Of a DNA stretch of 37,347 nucleotides, positions 1-9,337 are shown one piece after another. Each line of letters starts with the position of its first letter. Within the stretch, counting starts at the first letter, position 1. The DNA comes from an uncultured Gammaproteobacteria bacterium (GTDB lineage: Bacteria > Pseudomonadota > Gammaproteobacteria > Xanthomonadales > Xanthomonadaceae): the NCBI GenBank assembly GCA_903942465.1, contig CAJAPA010000104.1, positions 1-37,347 on the forward strand, given 5' to 3'. The position numbers and the translations under genes are program-made. The notes below the pieces were generated by a model. That model saw nothing but the letters and a program-made list of their open reading frames with translations. It searched no databases and was not told the DNA's origin.

Positions 1-1
1 C

Positions 2-751
2 ATTGCGCGCACCGCCACCAACATCAAGGCCGGTGCCAAGACGCCTATTGCAGGCATATTGCATGCCGTGTTTCTGCTGCTATTCATCGTGTTCGCCACC
101 GATCTGATGGCCTATGTGCCGATGGCGGCGCTGGCGGCCATCCTGTTCGTGGTGGCCTGGGGCATGAGTGAATACGAGCGCTTCATCGCACTGCTGTCGA
201 TGCCGAACAGCGACCGCGCCGTGCTGTTGCTGACCTTCGGGCTGACCGTGTTCGTCGATCTGACCGTCGCCATCGCCGTCGGCGTGACCGTGGCCTCGCT
301 GCTGTTCATGGCCCGCATGAGCGAAACCGTGCGCATCGACAGCGGCCAGAGCGGTGCCGGCGACGGCGATCTGCCCGATGATGCCGCCGGGCAACGCGAT
401 GATCTTCCAAAGGGCGTGGAAGTGTTCCGCATCACTGGGCCGTTCTTCTTCGGTGTCGCCGGCGAGTTACTCGATGCACTTCGCCGGGTCGGGCAATCCC
501 CGAAAATCATTATCCTTCGCATGCGCCTCGTCCCGATGCTCGATGCCAGCGGCGTATCCGGAGTGGAGAGTTTCGTCATTCAAGCGCGGCAATCGGGTGC
601 GTCGGTCATCATCTCCGGCGCGCAAGCACAGGCCACGGCCATGCTGGCGCGCGGCGGTCTCGACGCGCAGCATCCGGGACTTTATTTCAGTGATGATTAT
701 GACAGCGCCATCCGGCGCGCCCGGGCCCTTCTAGACGGAACGGACGCTTAA
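2..751 (+). CDS. SulP family inorganic anion transporter, C-terminal part with STAS domain (5' truncated by window)
   Basis: Frame is open to the window start (IARTATNIKAGAKTPIAGILHAVF), typical SulP motif; C-terminal STAS-like region (VFRITGPFFFGVAGELLDAL...LRMRLVPMLDASG). Confidence 0.9.
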   Translation: MARTATNIKAGAKTPIAGILHAVFLLLFIVFATDLMAYVPMAALAAILFVVAWGMSEYERFIALLSMPNSDRAVLLLTFGLTVFVDLTVAIAVGVTVASLLFMARMSETVRIDSGQSGAGDGDLPDDAAGQRDDLPKGVEVFRITGPFFFGVAGELLDALRRVGQSPKIIILRMRLVPMLDASGVSGVESFVIQARQSGASVIISGAQAQATAMLARGGLDAQHPGLYFSDDYDSAIRRARALLDGTDA

Positions 752-1962
752 TCCGCCAGCAATTGCGTCATTGCCAGCCGGAATCCGGCGGCAAAAGGGT
801 CGCGGAATACATGCCGGCCACCAAGCACGCGATCAATCCCATGCACACACACCCGATCAATCAGCGGGCGGTTTCCGGCGAACACGAAACGCTCGGCCAC
901 ATCGGATTCGGTCGCGCCGAACAAGGCCGGTGCATCGGCATCGAGCACGATGGCATCGGCACGCTTGGGCACACCGGCCGATTGCCAGCCGCCTTTGGCG
1001 GCCGCATCCAGCAGAAACCGGCCGACCGCTGGCTGTTTCTCGCTGGCGGCGATGTTGCGTTGCTGGTGTTTCAAACGCTGGCCGTACTCCAACCACCGAA
1101 GCTCCTCGGCTACCGACACCGACACATTGGAATCGGATCCGATGGAGAAGCGGCCTTTGGCTTTCAGGTAATCGGGTAAGGCAAAAAAACCGTCGCCCAG
1201 ATTGGCTTCGGTGCTGGGGCAAATCGCAACCGTCGCTTTCGAGCGCGCCAGTGCTTTCACTTCGCTGGCATGCAGATGGGTGGCATGCACCAGCGTCCAG
1301 CGCGCATCCACCGGGGCGTTATCCAGCAGCCACTGCACCGGACGCGCACCGCGAACGGCTTCGCATTCGCGTACTTCCGCCATCTGTTCGGCGATGTGGA
1401 TGTGGATCGGCAGGTCACACCCCTCCATAAGCGGCATCAACGCATTCAGGGTGTCGGTCGGCACCGCGCGCAGACTGTGCAGGGCCACGCCGATTTTGAG
1501 CAGATGGCTTTCCTGTGCCCTCAGCGATTCAAGCAATTTCAGGTAGTCGTCAAGCGCATGACCGAAACGGCGCTGCCCGGCATGCAGAGGCCGGCCGTCG
1601 AATCCGCCGGTTTGGTAAAGCACGGGCAACAGGGTCAGCCCGATGCCGGCATCTTCGGCGGCGCGGATGATGGCCTTCGACATTTCCGCCGGGTCGGCAT
1701 AGGGGCGGCCATCCGGCTGATGATGCAGATAATGGAATTCGCAGACCTGGCTGTAACCGGCTTCCAGCATTTCGCCATAGAGCTGGGCGGCAATGGCATA
1801 CAGCTGTTCGGGATTGATTTTTCCGGCGAAACGGTACATCTGTTCGCGCCAGGTCCAGAAGCTGTCGGACGGATCCCCGCGGCGTTCGGTCAGCCCGGCC
1901 ATGGCACGTTGAAAGGCATGGCTGTGACTGTTGGCGATTGCGGGTAAAATGAACCGGTCCAT
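748..1962 (-). CDS. hutF: Formimidoylglutamate deiminase-like amidohydrolase, short N-terminus
   Basis: NSHSHAFQRAMAGLTERRGDPSDSFWTWREQMYRF, EFHYLHHQPDGRPYAD, HIHIAEQ, VHATHL, IGSDSNVSVSVAEELRWLEYGQRL match HutF. ATG at 1962; the ORF-track extension to 3165 is antisense to the CoA-transferase. Confidence 0.85.
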   Translation of the reverse strand: MDRFILPAIANSHSHAFQRAMAGLTERRGDPSDSFWTWREQMYRFAGKINPEQLYAIAAQLYGEMLEAGYSQVCEFHYLHHQPDGRPYADPAEMSKAIIRAAEDAGIGLTLLPVLYQTGGFDGRPLHAGQRRFGHALDDYLKLLESLRAQESHLLKIGVALHSLRAVPTDTLNALMPLMEGCDLPIHIHIAEQMAEVRECEAVRGARPVQWLLDNAPVDARWTLVHATHLHASEVKALARSKATVAICPSTEANLGDGFFALPDYLKAKGRFSIGSDSNVSVSVAEELRWLEYGQRLKHQQRNIAASEKQPAVGRFLLDAAAKGGWQSAGVPKRADAIVLDADAPALFGATESDVAERFVFAGNRPLIDRVCVHGIDRVLGGRHVFRDPFAAGFRLAMTQLLAD

Positions 1963-1986
1963 GGTGGCTATTGTAAGCGAGAAGCG

Positions 1987-3147
1987 ATGTCGGCACTCAA
2001 CGGCGTAAAGGTTCTGGATCTGTCCCGTGTTCTGGCCGGCCCGTGGTGCGGGCAGACGCTTGCCGATCTCGGGGCTGATGTCATCAAAGTCGAATCCTTC
2101 GACGGCGATGATACCCGTGGCATGGGGCCACCCTACATCGGCGAAATTTCCGCCTATTTTTCCTGTGCCAACCGCAACAAGCGCTCGATCTGCATCGACC
2201 TGCACAAAGCCGAAAGCCGCGAGGTCATCCATGCCTTGGTGAAGCAGGCCGATGTGTTGATCGAGAACTTCCGCACCGGCACCGCCGAACGCCTCGGGGT
2301 CGGTTATGAAACGCTCAGTGCAATCAACCCGCGCCTGATTTACTGTTCGGTCTCCGGTTACGGCCGTACCGGCCCGGAGGCCGCGCGCGCCGGCTACGAC
2401 TACGCTGTTCAGGCCGAAGGCGGGCTGATGGCCATCACCGGTGCCCGCGATGGCGCGCCCAACAAAGTCGCCGTGGCCGTGGTCGATCTGGCCACCGGTC
2501 AGAACGCCGTCATCGCTATTCTCGCAGCCTTGTTGCAGCGGCAAAACAGCGGCCATGGCCAGCAGGTTGCGGTATCGCTGTTTGACACGCAATTGACCTG
2601 GTTGGCCAACATCGGCGCCGGCGTATTGTTCACCGGCGAGGATGCACCGCGCTACGGTAATGAACATGCCAGCATCGTGCCCTATCAGGATTTTGCCGCC
2701 AGCGACCAGCATTTCGTGCTGACGGTCGCCAATGAAAAACTCTGGCATGCGCTGTGCGAGGCGGTCGGTCATCCGGAGTGGATCGAGGATCCGCGCTTTG
2801 AAAACAATACTCAACGGGTACTGCACCGCGATCAGGTCACTGCCAATCTTCAGGCTATTTTCAGCACGCAGCCGGTGGCGCATTGGCTGCAGGCCTTCAG
2901 CCAGCGCGGTATCCCCTGTGCGCCGATCAACTCGGTGAAACAGGCCTTGAACAGTCCTTTGGCACAAGCCAATGGCAACGTCATCCGAATCGACGGGATA
3001 CCGCTGGTGGCCAGTCCCTTGAAGCTGGCCGATTCGCCGGTGCACTATCATCAGGCACCGCCGCAACTCGGCGAGCACTCGCAACCCATCATGCAGGAAG
3101 CTGGTCTGGATTACGCCCATTATGCGGCGCTGGGCGTGGTGAAATGA
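1987..3147 (+). CDS. CaiB/BaiF (family III) CoA-transferase
   Basis: [36 protein letters not shown]...[16 protein letters not shown]...[25 protein letters not shown]. Confidence 0.93.
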   Translation: MSALNGVKVLDLSRVLAGPWCGQTLADLGADVIKVESFDGDDTRGMGPPYIGEISAYFSCANRNKRSICIDLHKAESREVIHALVKQADVLIENFRTGTAERLGVGYETLSAINPRLIYCSVSGYGRTGPEAARAGYDYAVQAEGGLMAITGARDGAPNKVAVAVVDLATGQNAVIAILAALLQRQNSGHGQQVAVSLFDTQLTWLANIGAGVLFTGEDAPRYGNEHASIVPYQDFAASDQHFVLTVANEKLWHALCEAVGHPEWIEDPRFENNTQRVLHRDQVTANLQAIFSTQPVAHWLQAFSQRGIPCAPINSVKQALNSPLAQANGNVIRIDGIPLVASPLKLADSPVHYHQAPPQLGEHSQPIMQEAGLDYAHYAALGVVK

Positions 3148-4370
3148 GCCTGCTCCGGAATACACAGGGCGCCATCGTCAATGTCCATTTGGCCACAATG
3201 GACGGTGCAGATTACGGCGTCATTGAAAACGGCATCCTTGTTTGGCGCGATGGCCGCATTACGTTTATTGGAAACGATCCCGCAGCGGCGCAACCCTTCC
3301 TGCAGGACATTGAAACGGTCATCGACGGCCAGGGCAGCTGGGTCACGCCGGCGCTGATCGACTGCCACACGCATCTGGTCTTTGCCGGAAACCGCGCCGA
3401 AGAAGCCGAACAGCGTCAGCGCGGCGTCAGCTATGCCGACATTGCCAAGGCCGGCGGCGGCATTCTTTCCAGCGTAAGGCACACCCGTGCCGCCGATGAG
3501 GATACCCTGTTCGCCGAGAGCCTGCCGCGTCTGCAGGCCCTGATGCGCGACGGCGTAGCCTGCGTCGAAATCAAATCCGGATACGGCTTGGATGTCGAAA
3601 ACGAGCGCAAGATGCTGCGGGTGGCACGCCGGCTCGGTGCCGAGACCGGGGTCACGATTAAAACCACCTATTTGGCCGCCCACGCCCTGCCGCCCGAATT
3701 CGCCGGACGCGCCGATGACTACATCGATGCGGTGTGCCGCTGGATGCCGGAATTGCATGGTGAAGGCCTGATTGATGCCGTCGATGTGTTCTGCGAAGGT
3801 ATCGGCTTTTCCCCGGCACAGAGCCGCCGCGTGTTTGAAGCCGCGCGTGCGCTCGCGCTGCCGGTCAAGGCGCATGCCGATCAACTCAGCGATCTCGGCG
3901 GCGCGGCCTTGGTCGCGGAATTTTCCGGTCTGTCGGCCGATCATGTCGAATTTACCCGCGAGGATGCCGTCCGCCGCATGGCGGTAGCCGGCACGGTGGC
4001 GGTGCTGCTGCCCGGTGCGTTTCATGTCTTGCGCGAAACACAGCTGCCGCCCTTGGACGCTTTCCGCCAGCACGGTGTGCCGATGGCGATAGCGACCGAC
4101 TGCAACCCGGGGACGGCGCCCCTGCTCTCGTTGCGCTTGGCCATGAGTCTGGCCTGCACGCATTTCCGTCTGACCCCGGAGGAGGCGCTGCGTGGTGCAA
4201 CGGTGCATGCCGCACGTGCGCTCGGCCTGCACGACCGCGGCCGGCTGGCCCTCGGTCAGCGGGCGGATTTCGCGCTCTGGGATATCCGGCATCCGTCCGA
4301 GTTGTGCTATTGGCTCGGCGGCGATTTGCTGCGCCATCTGCAGCTGTGCGGCCATGATGCTGGTACCTGA
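3144..4370 (+). CDS. hutI: Imidazolonepropionase
   Basis: [79 protein letters not shown] overlap with upstream gene. Confidence 0.93.
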   Translation: MSLLRNTQGAIVNVHLATMDGADYGVIENGILVWRDGRITFIGNDPAAAQPFLQDIETVIDGQGSWVTPALIDCHTHLVFAGNRAEEAEQRQRGVSYADIAKAGGGILSSVRHTRAADEDTLFAESLPRLQALMRDGVACVEIKSGYGLDVENERKMLRVARRLGAETGVTIKTTYLAAHALPPEFAGRADDYIDAVCRWMPELHGEGLIDAVDVFCEGIGFSPAQSRRVFEAARALALPVKAHADQLSDLGGAALVAEFSGLSADHVEFTREDAVRRMAVAGTVAVLLPGAFHVLRETQLPPLDAFRQHGVPMAIATDCNPGTAPLLSLRLAMSLACTHFRLTPEEALRGATVHAARALGLHDRGRLALGQRADFALWDIRHPSELCYWLGGDLLRHLQLCGHDAGT

Positions 4371-5046
4371 ATACACGCTGGTACCATTGGGTGACAGCGC
4401 GCTGGTTCTGGCATTCGCTGCCCGCATCGATTCGGAGTTGAACGACCGCGTGCATGCCCTCGCCGCCGCATTACTGACCGCACTCGGATCCGATCGCGTT
4501 GAATGCGTACCGGCGTACCACACTCTGACGGTGCATTTCGATCCAATGCAGGACGATTTTGAAACCCTGTCGGCGGTCATCGTCGGCATGCCGGAAGAAA
4601 GCGGACATGCCCTGCAATCCGCACGTCAGATTTCAATACCGGTCTGTTACGATGCGCGCCTGGCACCCGATTTGGCGGCCGTGGCCGAGCATGCCGGCCT
4701 GAGTACGGAAACGCTTGTGCACCTGCACAGCACGGCCGATTACCGGGTTTATTTTCTGGGGTTCAAACCCGGCTTTGCCTATCTGGGTGGACTGCCGGAA
4801 GCCCTGCACATGCCGCGCAGAGCCTCGCCGCGACTGAATGTTCCGGCCGGCGCAGTCGGCATCGGCGGCGCGCAGACCGGGATTTATCCGAGCCCCTCGC
4901 CCGGCGGCTGGCAGCTGATCGGTAGAACTCCCATAAGCCTGTTCGATGTGCAGAGGTCACCACCCAGCCTTCTTCAACCGGGCGACCGTCTTAAGATCGA
5001 GGTCATTACGTTTGCCGAGTTCATCGCCCTTGGCGGCGCGCCGTGA
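4354..5046 (+). CDS. pxpB: 5-oxoprolinase subunit PxpB
   Basis: [10 protein letters not shown]...[70 protein letters not shown] is the PxpB/KipI signature. Confidence 0.94.
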   Translation: MMLVPEYTLVPLGDSALVLAFAARIDSELNDRVHALAAALLTALGSDRVECVPAYHTLTVHFDPMQDDFETLSAVIVGMPEESGHALQSARQISIPVCYDARLAPDLAAVAEHAGLSTETLVHLHSTADYRVYFLGFKPGFAYLGGLPEALHMPRRASPRLNVPAGAVGIGGAQTGIYPSPSPGGWQLIGRTPISLFDVQRSPPSLLQPGDRLKIEVITFAEFIALGGAP

Positions 5047-5993
5047 TTGTTTTCGAAAGCGCCGGCATCAGCAGCCTTCAGGATCTCGGGCGGAAGGGCC
5101 TGCAGAACCAGGGCATCGGTGCCTGCGGCGCGATGGATCGGATGGCGGCGCGCGTGGCCAACAATCTGCTCGGCAATACCGACAATGCCGCGCTCATCGA
5201 AATTGCCCTTGGCGGCGCACGCTTGCGGATTGCGCAGACGCAGTGGTTTGCCATCACCGGCGCCGACCTGCAGGCCGAAGCCGACGGCATGCCGGTCGAA
5301 CTGTGCCGTCCAATCCGACTTGAAGCCGGCAGTCTGCTGCAATTCAAACAATCCCGACACGGCTGCCGCGCCTATCTGGCCGTGCAGGACGGCTTTGTTG
5401 CCGAACCGGTTCTGGGCAGCGCATCCACCGATGTCCGCGCAGGCTTGGGTGCGTATCAAGGTCGCGCGTTCCAGCGCGGCGACCGACTCGCCTATTCGCC
5501 CAGTCGTTACCCCGACAAATCGGTGCGTTGGCACACCTCCTGGGCCAACCCGGCGTTTCCTGACACCGGACCCCTGCCATTCATCCCCGGCACGCATTGG
5601 TCCTGGCTGGATGAACCGCGTCAAGAACAATTCCTGGACACCGCGTGGGAGGTCAGCCGGAATTCAGACCGCATGGGTCTGCGGCTGGAACAACGCCTCA
5701 CCCCCGAACATCCTTGGCCAGCACTCTTGTCGAGTGGCGTAGCATTCGGCAGCATCCAACTGCCACCGGATGGGCATCCGATCATCCTTGCCGCCGACCG
5801 GCAGACCACCGGCGGGTATCCGCTGCTGGGCACCGTTGCCGGCATCGCCCATTCCCGGTTGGCACAGTGCCGGCCCGGCGACAGCCTGCGATTCATCCCG
5901 GTGTCGGCCGCCGACGCCGTTCAGCAATGGCGCCGCCGCGAAGGGCATTACCGGCAATGGCGGCAACACATGGCACAATGGTGGCACGCATGA
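5043..5993 (+). CDS. pxpC: 5-oxoprolinase subunit PxpC (biotin-dependent carboxyltransferase family), GTG start
   Basis: [44 protein letters not shown]...; GSIQLPPDGHPIILAADRQTTGGYPLLGTV. Confidence 0.94.
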   Translation: MIVFESAGISSLQDLGRKGLQNQGIGACGAMDRMAARVANNLLGNTDNAALIEIALGGARLRIAQTQWFAITGADLQAEADGMPVELCRPIRLEAGSLLQFKQSRHGCRAYLAVQDGFVAEPVLGSASTDVRAGLGAYQGRAFQRGDRLAYSPSRYPDKSVRWHTSWANPAFPDTGPLPFIPGTHWSWLDEPRQEQFLDTAWEVSRNSDRMGLRLEQRLTPEHPWPALLSSGVAFGSIQLPPDGHPIILAADRQTTGGYPLLGTVAGIAHSRLAQCRPGDSLRFIPVSAADAVQQWRRREGHYRQWRQHMAQWWHA

Positions 5994-6742
5994 GCCTTTC
6001 CATCGACATCAATGCCGACCTCGGTGAACTGGACGCGGATCTGGATGCGGCGATGATGCCGTTCATTTCCTCGGCCAGCATTGCCTGCGGTTTCCATGCC
6101 GGATCCCCGACGCGGATGCGGGAAACCGTTCTGCTCTGCCTGAAATTCGGGGTTGCGATCGGTGCGCATCCGTCCTATTACGACCGGACCGATTTCGGAC
6201 GCCGCGAACTGGGTCTGGATGCCGACACCATTTATAGCCTGACGCTCTATCAAATCGGTGCCTTGAAAGCGATGGTTGCCGCGGAAGGCGGCCGGCTCCG
6301 GCATGTAAAACCGCACGGTGCGCTCTATAACCGCAGCGCCGTTGATGCCGAAGCCGCGTATGCCGTGGCGAGTGCCGTCCGCGATGTTGATGCCGGACTG
6401 GTCTTGGTCGGTCTTGCCGGATCGAAACTGATCGATGCCGGATCTTCTCTGGGCTTGACCACATGGGCCGAAGGATTCGCCGATCGCCGTTACACCGACA
6501 ACGGACTGCTGCTCCCGCGCAGCCATGCGGCGGCACTGATTAACGAAACCGACGACGCCATCACGCAGGCGCTGGCGATGGTCAAGGATGGCATCATCCC
6601 TTCCGTAAACGGCCATCCGGTCCGCATGGCCGTGGATACCGTCTGTCTGCATGGCGACGGCAAGCATGCACTGCCCTTTGCTGCCGCGCTGCATGCCGCC
6701 TTTCATGCTGCCGGCATCACCATTGCATCGGGGCAACCATGA
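5990..6742 (+). CDS. pxpA: 5-oxoprolinase subunit PxpA (LamB/YcsF family)
   Basis: IDINADLGE...ISSASIACGFHAGSPTRM...GAHPSYYDRTDFGRREL...RHVKPHGALYN; ATGA overlap with pxpC. Confidence 0.95.
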   Translation: MSLSIDINADLGELDADLDAAMMPFISSASIACGFHAGSPTRMRETVLLCLKFGVAIGAHPSYYDRTDFGRRELGLDADTIYSLTLYQIGALKAMVAAEGGRLRHVKPHGALYNRSAVDAEAAYAVASAVRDVDAGLVLVGLAGSKLIDAGSSLGLTTWAEGFADRRYTDNGLLLPRSHAAALINETDDAITQALAMVKDGIIPSVNGHPVRMAVDTVCLHGDGKHALPFAAALHAAFHAAGITIASGQP

Positions 6743-7443
6743 ACTACTGGCCCTTGCTTGCCGTGGTCGTTGTCGTCGTCGGCTTCATGCGCCGATGGAA
6801 TCCCGTGCTGGTGGTGATGGCCGCGGCACTGACCGCCGGACTGACCGCAGGCATGTCACCGCAGCAGCTGTTGACGGAAATCGGTGAAGGTTTCGCCAAG
6901 AACCGTTACCTGCTGATCATCATCCTGACCCTGCCGGTACTTGGCGCTCTGGAGCGCGCCGGTCTGCGTGAACATGCCCAGCAGTGGATCGCACGGCGGC
7001 ATGGATTGACGCCGGGCCGTCTGATGACACTGTATCTGGCCGTCCGCCAGAGTGCCGCCGCCATGGGCCTGACCAGTCTGGGCGGGCATCCACAGACCGT
7101 GCGGCCCTTGCTCGCACCGATGGCGGAAGGCGCGGCGCGTGCGGTGCATGGCGCCATCGGTCCGAAGTTGCGTGAGCGGCTGCGGGCCATGGCCGCCGCC
7201 ACCGACAATATCGGGCTTTTCTTCGGTGAAGATATTTTCATCGCCTTCGGCGCGGTCTTGCTGATTCAGGGGCTGTATGCCGAAAACGGCATCGTCATGG
7301 AACCCTTGCATATCGCCCTGTGGGGCATACCAACGGCGATTCTGGCTTTCGCCATCCATGCCTGGCGATTGCATCGCTTCGATAAGCGCATGGCGAAGGC
7401 GGTCAACGACGAGAAATCGGCTGGAGACCCCGCCGATGATTGA
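6739..7443 (+). CDS. DUF969 family membrane protein (putative 5-oxoproline permease component)
   Basis: Hydrophobic protein with KNRYLLIIILTLPVLGALERAGLREHAQQWI; sits between pxpA and a DUF979 gene, a known association. Confidence 0.85.
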   Translation: MNYWPLLAVVVVVVGFMRRWNPVLVVMAAALTAGLTAGMSPQQLLTEIGEGFAKNRYLLIIILTLPVLGALERAGLREHAQQWIARRHGLTPGRLMTLYLAVRQSAAAMGLTSLGGHPQTVRPLLAPMAEGAARAVHGAIGPKLRERLRAMAAATDNIGLFFGEDIFIAFGAVLLIQGLYAENGIVMEPLHIALWGIPTAILAFAIHAWRLHRFDKRMAKAVNDEKSAGDPADD

Positions 7444-8389
7444 TATCGGAACCGTGTATCTACTGTGCGGGATTTATCTGGCGTACGTTGCCTGGCAGAG
7501 CTTCCACGACAAAAATCACAGCAAACGGCTGGGCACCACGGCATTCTGGGCCCTGCTGGCCATTGCTTTTCTGGCCGGCGGGCGATTGCCCCCGATGCTG
7601 ATGGGTATTCTTGCCCTGGTGATCGCCGGGCTTGCCGGCAGCGGAGCCATCGGCCTCGGTCAGTACCATGCACCGACACCCGAGACGCGCGCCATCAAGG
7701 CGCAGCGCCTTGGCAACCGGTTGTTCATTCCAGCCCTATTGATTCCGGCAGTCACTTTGCTCGGCGTGTTCGGTCTGAAACATGTGCACTGGGGAAGCTG
7801 GACGCTGTTGAGCACAGAGCAGACCACCATCATCTGTCTGGCCATTGCCTGTGCGGCGGGGTTCACCGCAGCGCTGCGAATGACCGGCGAACGCCTGCCG
7901 GATGCCATTCACGCTTCCCGGGGCATTCTCGACAGCATCGGATGGGCCGTACTGCTGCCCTTGCTTTTGGCCATGCTCGGCGGCCTGTTCAACAAAGCCG
8001 GCATCGGCGATCTGGTCGCGACAATCCTGACCACCGCCCTGCCCCTGCAGGAAGCCTGGGTCGCGATACTCGCCTATGGACTCGGGATGGTGCTGTTCAC
8101 CATGGTGATGGGCAACGCCTTCGCCGCTTTTCCGGTGATGACGCTCGGCATCGGACTGCCGGTGTTGGTCCACCAGCACGGTGCAGATCCGGCGCCGTTG
8201 GCCGCCATCGGGATGCTTACCGGCTATTGCGGCACACTGTTGACCCCCATGGCGGCGAATTTCAACATCGTACCGGTCGCGCTGCTGGAACTGAAAGACC
8301 AGAATGCCGTGATCCGCATGCAGGTGATGACGGCATTGCCGCTGATAGCCTGCAATCTTGTGCTTTTGTACATGCTGGCTCTGCCATGA
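7436..8389 (+). CDS. DUF979 family membrane protein (putative 5-oxoproline permease component)
   Basis: MIDIGTVYLLCGIYLAYVAWQSFHDKNHSKRLGTTAFWALLAIAFLAG...VMGNAFAAFPVMTLGIGLPVLV...GYCGTLLTPMAANFNIVPVALLELKDQN. Overlaps DUF969 stop (ATGATTGA). Confidence 0.87.
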   Translation: MIDIGTVYLLCGIYLAYVAWQSFHDKNHSKRLGTTAFWALLAIAFLAGGRLPPMLMGILALVIAGLAGSGAIGLGQYHAPTPETRAIKAQRLGNRLFIPALLIPAVTLLGVFGLKHVHWGSWTLLSTEQTTIICLAIACAAGFTAALRMTGERLPDAIHASRGILDSIGWAVLLPLLLAMLGGLFNKAGIGDLVATILTTALPLQEAWVAILAYGLGMVLFTMVMGNAFAAFPVMTLGIGLPVLVHQHGADPAPLAAIGMLTGYCGTLLTPMAANFNIVPVALLELKDQNAVIRMQVMTALPLIACNLVLLYMLALP

Positions 8390-9027
8390 AAATCCTGATG
8401 ACCGGCTTCGACGCATTCGGCGGTGAAACCATCAATCCGTCATGGCTATCCGTGCAACGTGTGTGCCATGAATGCACGGACGGACTGCACCTGATCGGCG
8501 CCTGTTTGCCGACGGAATTCAGTGCCTCGCTGGCAACACTGCAGCAACTGATCGAAACCCATCGCCCCGACCTGGTCATCGCCGTCGGACAGGCCGGCGG
8601 CCGCAGCGCCATCAGTCTCGAACGCGTCGCCATCAACATCGATGATGCCCGCATACCGGATAATGCCGGGTGGCAGCCGATTGACGAACCGATTCACCCG
8701 GCCGGCGATGCCGCTTACTTCAGCACCCTGCCGATCAAAGCCATCGTGCATGCCCTGCGTTCGGAAGGGATTCCGGCAGAGGTCTCCAACAGCGCCGGAA
8801 CCTATGTCTGCAATCACGTGTTTTACGGGCTGATGCATCTGTGCCGGCATATTCCGGGAATGCGGGCCGGGTTCGTGCATATTCCCTATCTGCCCGAGCA
8901 GGCAGCGAAATTGCCGGGGACGCCGAGTATGGCCATGGAGATCATGGTCAGGGCCTTGACCCTCATTGTGCGGACGGCGCTGGATACAAAAACCGACGCG
9001 CATCTGAGCGGCGGAACCGAATGTTAG
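8386..9027 (+). CDS. pcp: Pyroglutamyl-peptidase I (C15 cysteine peptidase)
   Basis: MKILMTGFDAFGGETINPSW...; catalytic Cys motif VSNSAGTYVCNHVFYGLMH; HIPYLPEQAA. Confidence 0.93.
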   Translation: MKILMTGFDAFGGETINPSWLSVQRVCHECTDGLHLIGACLPTEFSASLATLQQLIETHRPDLVIAVGQAGGRSAISLERVAINIDDARIPDNAGWQPIDEPIHPAGDAAYFSTLPIKAIVHALRSEGIPAEVSNSAGTYVCNHVFYGLMHLCRHIPGMRAGFVHIPYLPEQAAKLPGTPSMAMEIMVRALTLIVRTALDTKTDAHLSGGTEC

Positions 9028-9041
9028 GCGGCTAAAGGCAA

Positions 9042-9069
9042 AAAAAATGACCCTGCCGGGTCATTTTTT
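9042..9069. terminator. Bidirectional intrinsic terminator between convergent pcp and bTHX genes
   Basis: aaaaaatgaccc-tgcc-gggtcatttttt: perfect 12-bp inverted repeat with A-tract and T-tract flanks. Confidence 0.85.
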
Positions 9070-9088
9070 CGATTCCGGCAGTAAAGAC

Positions 9089-9265
9089 TTATGCTTTGCT
9101 GGCGGCTTTCTTGGCCGGTGCTTTTTTGGCCGGCGCGGCTTTCTTGGCCGGCTCTTTCTTCACAGCAACCTGCACCGCGGCTTTCTTGGCGGTATTGGTA
9201 CGGGCATTGCCGTAGCTGGAGATGTTGCGTTTGCCTTTTGTGGTCTTGCGGTCGCCTTTGCCCAT
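9089..9265 (-). CDS. 30S ribosomal protein THX (bTHX)-like with Ala/Lys-rich C-terminal extension, 58 aa
   Basis: Manual translation: MGKGDRKTTKGKRNISSYGNARTNTAKKAAVQVAVKKEPAKKAAPAKKAPAKKAASKA*. MGKGDRKT.KGKR..SYGN.R matches THX. Below the 60-aa cutoff of the ORF track. Confidence 0.85.
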   Translation of the reverse strand: MGKGDRKTTKGKRNISSYGNARTNTAKKAAVQVAVKKEPAKKAAPAKKAPAKKAASKA

Positions 9266-9337
9266 GGTGGGGATTCCTTCGCGTGTTGATGTGACAAGGC
9301 CCCTAGATTACCACTCCGGAGCCGCTGAACCAAGCTT

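Noticed and set aside
1963-3165. Upstream half of the 805-aa minus ORF extending hutF
   Set aside because: Antisense to CoA-transferase III and not HutF-like; the true start is most likely ATG at 1962.
7465-8385. N-terminal extension of the pcp ORF across DUF979
   Set aside because: Out-of-frame translation of DUF979; Pcp homology begins at ATG 8386.
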